Shown here in pieces: positions 1 through 5,387 of a stretch of 22,630 nt of DNA. The notes under the pieces are model-generated. The model worked only from the letters and a program-made list of their open reading frames with translations. It did no database searches and was not told the DNA's origin. The position numbers and the translations under genes were made by a program. The stretch spans positions 1-22,630 of the forward strand of contig JAJBVR010000100.1 of assembly GCA_020859725.1 (NCBI GenBank), written 5' to 3'. The number at the start of each line of letters is the position of its first letter. Positions within the stretch are counted from its first letter, which is position 1. The stretch comes from Clostridiales bacterium. Lineage in GTDB: Bacteria > Bacillota > Clostridia > Oscillospirales > Acutalibacteraceae.

Positions 1-304
1 CCCCCTTTGAAGTCTTCTTCGATACTCTGTTGCACTTGACTTGACAATTCAAGCTCTCAAAAGTCAGCGTTAGCATTGCTCCTTCTTCAATCTCAGGGAT
101 ACCGAGATACCCGGTGTTCTGCCAAGCGGAGGCCATAACCTTACTTCCGTCTTCAAATGTGAAGTACGCAAGAATATTTCGTTTCTTGCCCCAACGCTTG
201 CAGTCAAGGCGTGCCTTAAATACGCCGTCTCTTTCATTGGTCAGGTATTCATCTACACAAATACCTTTTTCTTCAAGTTGTCTTAATGATGAATAAGCTC
301 TCAT
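1..304 (-). CDS. Hypothetical accessory-element protein, C-terminus cut off by the window edge
   Basis: An open frame starts at an ATG at 302-304 behind a strong AAGGAGGA ribosome site and stays open for 101 codons to the window edge, so the C-terminus is missing. The visible part is a small soluble protein with a basic, tryptophan-containing stretch (CKRWGKKR, about residues 36-43) followed by alternating beta-like segments. There is no signal peptide or membrane segment. I do not recognise the family. It lies downstream of the ParM/ParR-like pair on the same strand and is probably part of the same conjugative or plasmid-like maintenance block. Three TGATGCC repeats lie just upstream. Confidence 0.75.
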   Translation of the reverse strand, partial: MRAYSSLRQLEEKGICVDEYLTNERDGVFKARLDCKRWGKKRNILAYFTFEDGSKVMASAWQNTGYLGIPEIEEGAMLTLTFESLNCQVKCNRVSKKTSKG

Positions 305-330
305 AATAAAAATCCTCCTTAATTTTAATT

Positions 331-392
331 TGATGCCAAAATGATGCCACAGGAAATTTCAGAGCATAAAAAAGCGACACCACTCTGATGCC
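331..392. repeat. Three direct TGATGCC repeats between the parR-like gene and the next gene
   Basis: TGATGCC occurs at 331-337, 342-348 and 386-392. The first two are exactly 11 bp apart, one helical turn, a spacing typical of a protein-binding iteron. The repeats lie between the stop of the ribbon-helix-helix gene and the ribosome site of the next gene. They could be a binding site for that protein (operator or parC-like centromere). This is inference from position and spacing. Confidence 0.35.
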
Positions 393-393
393 G

Positions 394-681
394 TCATTCA
401 CCGAGAAACATATCGAGGGAATCCATAAGTTCGTTTTCTTCTTCGGACAGTGCTTTGGTGGGCTGTGCTGATTCCATCTGTATTACAGAAAGATTTTGCA
501 AGCACTCACGAATAGTTTTTCGGATAACATCTGCTATTTCTGTGTATAGCTCATAAAATTGATTGATAGCAGTAATAACTGCCTTGTTTTTTGAATCCGC
601 TGTATTTTTTAAATGCTCCCAAGCCTTGCGGTCAGCTTCGTTATCCAAGTTAAACCGAAGGCTCATTCGTTTAATACTCAT
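394..681 (-). CDS. ParR-like ribbon-helix-helix DNA-binding protein
   Basis: A 95-residue protein. Its N-terminus (residues 1-30) alternates basic and hydrophobic residues and then forms helices (KRMSLRFNL, then ADRKAWEHLKN), as in ribbon-helix-helix proteins such as ParR. The acidic C-terminal tail (about residues 75-95) is typical of the part of ParR that contacts the actin-like ParM. Its ATG overlaps the stop codon of the ParM-like gene (ATGA), so the two are translationally coupled. In such pairs this protein binds a repeat array and links DNA to the filament. The assignment rests on size, fold pattern and gene order, not on a diagnostic motif. Confidence 0.7.
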   Translation of the reverse strand: MSIKRMSLRFNLDNEADRKAWEHLKNTADSKNKAVITAINQFYELYTEIADVIRKTIRECLQNLSVIQMESAQPTKALSEEENELMDSLDMFLGE

Positions 682-1604
682 AACGCACCGCCGTTTTTAA
701 TTAATTTCATTTCCAGCATTCGTTCATAGCCTTTGGCAGTAGCGCAAATATCATCGTTTACAGTAATACGGTTTTCGTCATATTCGGCAAAATTATGGAT
801 CATACAACCGCCTCCACCGACAATATACAGCTTCATCAGTTTTGAATCGTAGCCGTGTTCACGCAGTCTACGAAAAATACCTGTTACATATTCTCTTGCG
901 GTTTGGATAATGGTCTTCAGATATTCACCGTCAACATCTGCTGTGCCGAAACGAATCACACGGGTAATCATTTCTTCAGGTGGCTCTGCGTGATGAACTC
1001 TCATCAGATTTTCACGGATTTGGAGCATACACTGGTGCGTTCCGAATTTCTCGGTAAAACAGCGGTTGGGGTTCGGCTTTTTATCATTGACGAACATAAT
1101 ATTCATCGTGCCGTTTCCAATATCGCAGAGCATATTTACACCTGAAAAATCGGATAAGTGATTGACAATAGCGGCAAATCCCTGCGGGTAAACATCTGCG
1201 CCGACAATGCGGATATGATAATCCTTGCCTTTGAAATTGAAATCAACTGTTTCGTTCTTCAGCAAATATCGTTTGAATTCTTCTCGCTGTTCGCTTACCC
1301 AAGTCAGCGGAAGCCAGGCGGCAATCAATACATCAGCAGAATAGATTTTTGCAATATTCAGCTCTCGTGCGATTGCCGCAAGCGTCAGAACATAATAATC
1401 TTCATCCAGCATTTTATCTGCCGAAAACTCCTTATGTTCTGCGCCGATCAGATAATACTTGTTATTCCAAACAAGCAGGTTATCTTTGAAAATTGGTTCT
1501 TTATCATATACGGTCACACCTGTCTGGAAACAGCAATTAGCCGTTTTCATATTTCCATAGCCGTGGTCAATACCGATGATATAGGTTTCTTTATATTTTT
1601 TCAT
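678..1604 (-). CDS. ParM/StbA-like actin-type ATPase for plasmid or element segregation
   Basis: A 308-residue actin-fold protein. Phosphate-1 loop: GIDHGYGNMKTA at residues 11-22. Phosphate-2 loop: DIGNGT at 161-166. Adenosine loop: IVGGGG near residue 275. These match the ParM/StbA family, whose ATP-driven filaments push plasmid copies apart. The start is the ATG at 1602-1604, behind AAGGAGG with good spacing; a longer frame upstream has no support. The 5' end overlaps the small cysteine ORF by 14 nt and the 3' end overlaps the ParR-like gene by 4 nt, so the three form a tight translational unit. It probably stabilises a circular form of the island. Confidence 0.85.
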   Translation of the reverse strand: MKKYKETYIIGIDHGYGNMKTANCCFQTGVTVYDKEPIFKDNLLVWNNKYYLIGAEHKEFSADKMLDEDYYVLTLAAIARELNIAKIYSADVLIAAWLPLTWVSEQREEFKRYLLKNETVDFNFKGKDYHIRIVGADVYPQGFAAIVNHLSDFSGVNMLCDIGNGTMNIMFVNDKKPNPNRCFTEKFGTHQCMLQIRENLMRVHHAEPPEEMITRVIRFGTADVDGEYLKTIIQTAREYVTGIFRRLREHGYDSKLMKLYIVGGGGCMIHNFAEYDENRITVNDDICATAKGYERMLEMKLIKNGGAL

Positions 1605-1764
1605 TGTGATTGTCCTCCTTGATATTAATGATTTCTTGTTTGCTGCCCGAAAAAACAGGGCAGACACCACTACTTATCATCAAACAGCTTTGGTGTCCGC
1701 ATTGCATACATAGGGTATTCTTAGTTTTGATTTGTTCCGATTTTATTAGATGGTACTGTGTCAT
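1591..1764 (-). CDS. Small cysteine-containing protein, function unknown
   Basis: A 57-residue frame starting at the ATG at 1762-1764, directly behind a strong GAAGGAGGA site. That site supports it as a real gene. It contains CxxC (CMQC) near residue 20, further cysteines about 8 and 16 residues later, and an Asn/Ile-rich end. Four cysteines in under 30 residues suggest a small zinc-binding protein, but the spacing is not one I recognise. Its 3' end overlaps the ParM-like start by 14 nt, so it may couple translation into that gene. A terminator-like hairpin lies just upstream of its ribosome site. Confidence 0.55.
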   Translation of the reverse strand: MTQYHLIKSEQIKTKNTLCMQCGHQSCLMISSGVCPVFSGSKQEIINIKEDNHNEKI

Positions 1765-1789
1765 AAAGTCCTCCTTCTCCGTTTTTGGG

Positions 1790-1832
1790 CGAAAAAATAA
1801 CACCTGCCGATTTTTACATCAACAAGTGTTAT
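1790..1832 (-). terminator. Terminator or attenuator hairpin after the sigma-like gene
   Basis: On the minus strand ATAACAC (from 1826-1832) pairs with GTGTTAT (1797-1803) and is followed by a run of six T (1792-1797). It lies at the stop codon of the sigma-like gene, and the next gene's ribosome site begins about 15 nt past the T-run. There is no room for a separate promoter, so it may act as an attenuator within one operon. Confidence 0.6.
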
Positions 1833-2737
1833 CAGATGATTTTCTTTTGGCTGAATCCGAAATCCTCGCCGCTGAACTTCTCGTAAGCCAGCCCGATTTT
1901 TCGGATGCGCTTGTGAACGGCGCTGTGCGTTCTGAATCCGAGCTTTTCCGCAATTTTCTCAAGCGTTATACCCTCCATACGCATGGTAAGGATTTGCCTG
2001 TCCGTTTCGCCGAGCGAAGCTAAAAACTCGCTTGCCGCCATCGGCTCTAAAACAGTATGGTTCATATTGCTGTTTTCATCGGGGATATCCCATTCCATAC
2101 CGTCGTTGTTTTCAGCATACCGTTCCTTGATTTCTTCAAGAGATTCGACCGTAACATTCTTGGCACGGGTGTGATGCCACTTGCGGTAAAAATCAATTTT
2201 TTGCCGACTGTTCCGATAATCAAAATCTTCAAAGCAGCGGAACTCCTTTGCGGTATCAATGACAGCTTTCATATTATTGTGCGCCATTGTCTGAGGAACG
2301 AGCCAACTGAACAGATCGTAGGTTTCTTCTTCCGACACATAGCCGAAGATTTCATCCACACCTCCGTTCTTTAACAACTCCTTTGCTGCCGGAAGAATCT
2401 TTTCCTCCTGCATTTCCTGAATCCAGTATGGCGCTGCGTGGGCGAAAATCCAAGACGGCTCATAACCGGAATAGATTTCACGCTTTGCACCCAGTCCCAT
2501 AAACGGCCAGACCATAAACGCATAAGCGTCGATAATGGCAAGCAGAAACAAATCGCTTTCTACCATAGCGATTGCGTCCCAGCTTTGCAATAGCTTTCTC
2601 GGATTGCGGGGAATGCTGTTCAGTTCCGAACCGCACCTGTCCAAAATGGATTTCGGAATAAAGTAGAATGCAGGGATAAAGTCCGCATTGCGAAACGGCG
2701 TGATCTCACCGTTTTTTCTTTTCAATAATATCGGCAT
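1832..2737 (-). CDS. Mobile-element protein with sigma-region-4-like helix-turn-helix C-terminus
   Basis: A 301-residue soluble protein. The first ~200 residues are not recognised; they are rich in aromatics and may form an alpha-helical domain. The last ~65 residues (LGETDRQILTMRMEGITLEKIAEKLG and following) form a sigma-70 region 4-type helix-turn-helix of the kind found in small sigma factors and element regulators. The start at 2737 follows AAAGGAGG. The gene heads the minus-strand block and has a good extended -10 promoter upstream. It probably regulates the element, but with no recognisable region 2 I would not call it a complete sigma factor. Confidence 0.65.
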   Translation of the reverse strand: MPILLKRKNGEITPFRNADFIPAFYFIPKSILDRCGSELNSIPRNPRKLLQSWDAIAMVESDLFLLAIIDAYAFMVWPFMGLGAKREIYSGYEPSWIFAHAAPYWIQEMQEEKILPAAKELLKNGGVDEIFGYVSEEETYDLFSWLVPQTMAHNNMKAVIDTAKEFRCFEDFDYRNSRQKIDFYRKWHHTRAKNVTVESLEEIKERYAENNDGMEWDIPDENSNMNHTVLEPMAASEFLASLGETDRQILTMRMEGITLEKIAEKLGFRTHSAVHKRIRKIGLAYEKFSGEDFGFSQKKII

Positions 2738-2822
2738 ATTTTGCGCCTCCTTTCCAGAGAGGCAAGCTCTCTATGTATTAATCGACGCGAAAATATTGTA
2801 TTGTTCCCGAAAATTTAAAAAT

Positions 2823-2828
2823 ATTATA
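2823..2828 (-). promoter_or_regulatory. Extended -10 promoter for the minus-strand maintenance operon
   Basis: On the minus strand a perfect TATAAT (2823-2828) is preceded by ATGA, giving a TGN-type extended -10. The -35 region 17 bp upstream is poor (TTTTAT). It lies about 86 nt before the start of the sigma-like gene, pointing toward it. Confidence 0.5.
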
Positions 2829-2877
2829 TCATATCTCAGCGTCCCATAAAACTCCCTTTGCGTAAATAAACGCAAAA

Positions 2878-2924
2878 AGCCCCGATGAGTACAGAAAAAT
2901 CTGAATCTCATCGGGGCAGTCTTT
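2878..2924 (-). terminator. Strong 11-bp hairpin terminator between divergent genes
   Basis: GCCCCGATGAG and its perfect complement CTCATCGGGGC (about 2879-2889 and 2909-2919) flank a short loop. On the minus strand the hairpin is followed by TTTTTGCG, a good intrinsic terminator for leftward transcription. A second small hairpin (TTTGCGT/ACGCAAA) follows. It lies upstream of both divergent genes, where a terminator is not expected, and probably insulates the left operon from the recombinase side. Confidence 0.6.
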
Positions 2925-3032
2925 ATGCTATGTCCGTACATTCGATTAGCGGATTGTCTTTCTTTAAAATGGAGGGGACAATTTTCGTGTCATACTTTTC
3001 GGGTAAAATAGATTACTCGGAGGTAAATCAAA

Positions 3033-3545
3033 ATGAAAGGACGAATTTTAACAGAAAAAATAATTGGGGACTTTTCCTGCTATCTCAAAAGAGAGGAGAA
3101 AAGCGAAAACACTATAGGAAAATATTTGCGGGATGTGCAGGCGTTCGCTGCATATTTAGGCGGCGCGGAGATTACGAAAGAAACGGTCATTGCCTATAAA
3201 AACAAGCTGCTCTCCGAAAACTATGCAGTGCGAAGTATCAACTCTATGATGGCTTCCATCAACAGCCTGTTCTCATTTTTAGGCCGGACGGACTGCAGAG
3301 TGAAATCAATCAAGCTACAACGACAAATCTACTGCTCCGAAGAAAAGGAACTGACCAAAGCGGAGTATATGCGGCTGGTAAATACTGCTAAGCAGAAAGG
3401 CAACGAGCGGCTGAACCTTATCTTGCAGACAATCTGCGGCACAGGGATCCGTGTGAGCGAGCTACAATACATAACGGTGGAGGCTGTTAAAAACGGAGAA
3501 GCAATCGTATCCCTTAAAGGAAAACACGGTCTGTATTTATCGTGA
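3033..3545 (+). CDS. XerC-like tyrosine recombinase, N-terminal part (frameshifted)
   Basis: The first 164 residues are the N-terminal part of a Xer-type integrase: a SAM-like core-binding domain (about 1-95) followed by the start of the catalytic domain with the first active-site arginine, R140, in GTGIRVSEL. The ATG follows TCGGAGG. The frame then goes wrong in an A-run (3521-3524) just after LKGK, giving HGLYLS and a stop. One extra A would restore KTRSVFIVKELKK and join the next frame without a gap. An intact protein would be about 281 residues, normal for a small XerC-like recombinase. It lies directly beside an invertible DNA segment and is the obvious candidate for flipping it. Confidence 0.85.
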   Translation: MKGRILTEKIIGDFSCYLKREEKSENTIGKYLRDVQAFAAYLGGAEITKETVIAYKNKLLSENYAVRSINSMMASINSLFSFLGRTDCRVKSIKLQRQIYCSEEKELTKAEYMRLVNTAKQKGNERLNLILQTICGTGIRVSELQYITVEAVKNGEAIVSLKGKHGLYLS

Positions 3546-3877
3546 AAGAATTGAAAAAGAACCTGCTCCGCTATGCAGCGGAGCAAGGGATATCATCAGG
3601 TACAATTTTTATTACAAGAACGGGCAGACCGATGAGCCGCACAAACATCTGGCGGGAGATGAAAGGACTGTGTGGGCAGGCAGGCGTGAGTCCGCATAAG
3701 GTGTTTCCGCATAACCTGCGGCATCTGTTCGCAAGGGTGTTTTACGGCATTGAAAAGGATATTGCAAAATTAGCCGATATTTTAGGTCACAGCAGTATCA
3801 ACACCACAAGAATTTATATCGTTTCCACCGGCAATGAACACCGCAAAAGAATGGAAAATATGCGGCTGATCCTATGA
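3542..3877 (+). CDS. XerC-like tyrosine recombinase, C-terminal catalytic part (frameshifted)
   Basis: This frame begins at a GTG overlapping the stop of the N-terminal part (GTGA). It carries the rest of the tyrosine recombinase catalytic domain: HNLR (H57, R60), GHSS (H83) and the catalytic tyrosine in RIYI (Y92). With R140 and the beta-strand lysine of the other half, the full R-K-H-R-H-Y set is present. The two halves therefore make one enzyme split by a one-base deletion. Coupled translation as two chains through the GTGA overlap is possible but unusual, because the break falls inside the catalytic domain and there is no ribosome site before the GTG. Confidence 0.85.
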   Translation: MKELKKNLLRYAAEQGISSGTIFITRTGRPMSRTNIWREMKGLCGQAGVSPHKVFPHNLRHLFARVFYGIEKDIAKLADILGHSSINTTRIYIVSTGNEHRKRMENMRLIL

Positions 3878-3901
3878 AAAAAGCCACCGAAATCGGCGGC
3901 T
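3877..3901 (-). terminator. Leftward terminator at the end of the recombinase gene
   Basis: On the minus strand AGCCGCCGA pairs with TCGGTGGCT (3893-3901 with 3882-3890, one mismatch), followed by six T (3877-3882). It would stop leftward transcripts before they run antisense into the recombinase gene. It lies about 60 nt beyond the left-pointing promoter of the invertible segment, so in the present orientation that promoter makes only a short RNA. Confidence 0.7.
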
Positions 3902-3905
3902 GAGT

Positions 3906-3923
3906 ACATAATCCGCGTTATGT
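3906..3923 (+). repeat. Left 18-bp inverted repeat of the invertible segment (dif-like)
   Basis: ACATAATCCGCGTTATGT. It is the exact reverse complement of the copy at 4167-4184. It is itself nearly palindromic, with arms ACATAA and TTATGT around a 6-bp centre TCCGCG. This is the CATAA-N6-TTATG core layout of Xer/dif sites. TGCA follows it here and also follows the right copy. Confidence 0.85.
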
Positions 3924-3959
3924 TGCAAACGGACATACCAAACCTATTTTATTTATATT

Positions 3960-3988
3960 ATTATATCATAGCTCGAGAGAAAATTCAA
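3960..3988 (-). promoter_or_regulatory. Near-consensus sigma-A promoter inside the invertible segment
   Basis: On the minus strand: -35 TTGAAT (3983-3988), a 17-bp spacer ending in ATGA, and -10 TATAAT (3960-3965). This is one of the best promoter matches in the window. It now points away from the operon, through the left repeat and into the terminator at 3877-3901. No comparable promoter points right within or after the segment. Confidence 0.75.
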
Positions 3989-4030
3989 ACAGTTTGGCGA
4001 AGAAAAGTATGATTTTACGGGATATTGTCG

Positions 4031-4097
4031 AATGAAAGCAGCACAAATAAGCCTTTCCAAAGCAAATTCTGAAAAGGCTTGGCTTTCTGCATTCATT
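4031..4097. terminator. Two-part hairpin in the invertible segment, likely transcription insulator
   Basis: An outer stem AATGAAAGCAG/CTGCATTCATT (10 of 11 pairs) encloses an inner stem AAGCCTTT/AAAGGCTT (8 pairs) across a 7x6 internal loop. TTTAAAT follows on the plus strand. In the present orientation it would stop read-through from the recombinase gene into the operon; after inversion it would lie behind the promoter. The terminator role is inference, because the U-run is short. Confidence 0.5.
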
Positions 4098-4166
4098 TTT
4101 AAATGCTGTCTACGACTCTAAAATGATTCGGTACGTTTAAGCTGCAAATTTTATCCTGCGTTTATA

Positions 4167-4184
4167 ACATAACGCGGATTATGT
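4167..4184 (-). repeat. Right 18-bp inverted repeat of the invertible segment (dif-like)
   Basis: ACATAACGCGGATTATGT, the perfect reverse complement of the left copy. The central 6 bp read CGCGGA here against TCCGCG on the left. Since tyrosine recombinases need matching centres, pairing requires the two sites to be antiparallel, which gives inversion rather than deletion. It ends 31 nt before the first operon start codon. Confidence 0.85.
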
Positions 4185-4215
4185 TGCATTTCACTAACCG
4201 AGGGAGGAAATAGAG

Positions 4216-5334
4216 ATGGCACTTGCCAAAATTATCAAATATGAGGGGGATAACTCCACTTTTGTCTGGAAGTCCCCGATTGAAGATTTCAACACCTTGT
4301 CTCAGCTTATCGTCCATCAATCCCAAGAGGCTGTTTTCTTTAAAAACGGCCAGGCGCTGGACTTGTTTGAAGCAGGAAGATATACGCTTGAAACACAAAA
4401 TATTCCTTTGCTCAGGCGCTTTTTGAATCTGCCAACCGGTGGAAAAACACCGTTTCACTGCGAGGTGTATTTTATAAACAAAACACAGCAGATGGCGATT
4501 AAATGGGGCACGGACAGTCAGGTGCGGTATATGGAGCCGACATATAAATTCCCTCTCCAGATCGGCGCTTCCGGTGAAATGACTCTTTCTGTCAGTGATT
4601 CCCGCAGGCTCCTTACCAAACTGGTCGGAACAGAATCCAACCTTACGCAAAGTGGGTTTGTTACGCAGTTCCGTTCTTATCTGATGTTCAAAATCAAGCC
4701 ATATATTGCGGCAACGATGCAAAGCGCTCCTTACAGTATTTTTGAAGTAGACGCGCATATGGATGAATTTTCGTCCGCATTAAAAAGTGCATTAACACCG
4801 GATTTCAATGAATACGGAATTGGCCTCGACAAATTTTTTGTTACGACAATCGCCAAGCCGGACGGCGAAACGGCTTATGAAAAGTTCAAGGAGATACATA
4901 TCCGGCAATATGCGGATATCGCAGAGGCAAAGTTGAGACAGCAAGCCGATGTCATCCATGCCGAAACCGAGGCAAAAAAGACAGTTATTGAATCGCAGGC
5001 AATGGCGACAAAGCGTGCTCAGGAAGGATATACCTATCAGCAGGAGCGCGGTTTTGATGTCGCAGAAAAGGTGGCCGAAAACGAAGCAGTCGGCGAGTTT
5101 ACCAATATGGGTGTCGGCTTAGGCACAATGGCAGGCGTCGGCGGTGCTGTCGGCGGCATGGTAGGCGGTATGATGAACGACGCCATCGGACAAGTTTCCG
5201 CTCCTGCACAGGCTGATGGTGGGCTTGACGCTTTTAAAATGAAGCTGGAAAAACTAAAGTTGATGAAAGAAAGCGGCATTTTGTCCGAAGAAGAGTTCAA
5301 TGCTGCAAAACAGGAACTTTTGAAAAATTTATAA
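4216..5334 (+). CDS. SPFH/band-7 domain protein with C-terminal SHOCT domain
   Basis: A 372-residue protein, first gene of the operon, starting behind GAGGGAGGA. Residues about 20-220 form an SPFH/prohibitin-type domain of the kind annotated as virion core protein-like in Firmicutes (contains WKSP, TQSGFVTQFRSYL). A helical, Ala/Glu/Gln-rich coiled region follows (about 225-280), then a Gly/Met-rich stretch (about 285-315) and a short SHOCT domain at the end (LKLMKESGILSEEEFNAAKQ). There is no N-terminal membrane anchor. SPFH proteins form ring or raft scaffolds on membranes, so it may organise the membrane receptors encoded downstream. The next gene's start lies 13 nt after the stop. Confidence 0.85.
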   Translation: MALAKIIKYEGDNSTFVWKSPIEDFNTLSQLIVHQSQEAVFFKNGQALDLFEAGRYTLETQNIPLLRRFLNLPTGGKTPFHCEVYFINKTQQMAIKWGTDSQVRYMEPTYKFPLQIGASGEMTLSVSDSRRLLTKLVGTESNLTQSGFVTQFRSYLMFKIKPYIAATMQSAPYSIFEVDAHMDEFSSALKSALTPDFNEYGIGLDKFFVTTIAKPDGETAYEKFKEIHIRQYADIAEAKLRQQADVIHAETEAKKTVIESQAMATKRAQEGYTYQQERGFDVAEKVAENEAVGEFTNMGVGLGTMAGVGGAVGGMVGGMMNDAIGQVSAPAQADGGLDAFKMKLEKLKLMKESGILSEEEFNAAKQELLKNL

Positions 5335-5387
5335 GGAGAGAACGACAATGAAACTGAATAGAAAAAAGGATATCCATAGCAGCAGTT

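Larger units (their letters stand above)
3906..4184. other. Putative invertible promoter segment
   Basis: A 279-bp segment bounded by perfect 18-bp inverted repeats, lying between a tyrosine recombinase gene and an 8-kb operon. It contains no gene. It holds a strong promoter pointing left (3960-3988) and a long two-part hairpin (4031-4097). Inversion between the repeats would move the promoter to about 4102-4130 pointing right, roughly 85 nt before the first operon ATG. This is the arrangement of recombinase-controlled phase-variable switches. In the sequence as given the switch is in the OFF orientation. Flipping itself is not shown by one sequence. Confidence 0.75.

Noticed and set aside
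2885..3199. A 104-codon plus-strand frame overlapping the recombinase start
   Set aside because: It begins inside a terminator hairpin, has no ribosome site, and overlaps the well-supported recombinase in another frame.
4162..4758. A 198-codon minus-strand frame over the SPFH gene
   Set aside because: It is antisense to a clear SPFH protein, has no ribosome site, and gives a low-quality, family-less translation.
5360..5370. A-AAA-AAG heptamer as a programmed -1 frameshift site
   Set aside because: The -1 frame meets TAG within four codons. The family frame needs +1 or a one-A deletion, so classic -1 slippage does not explain it.
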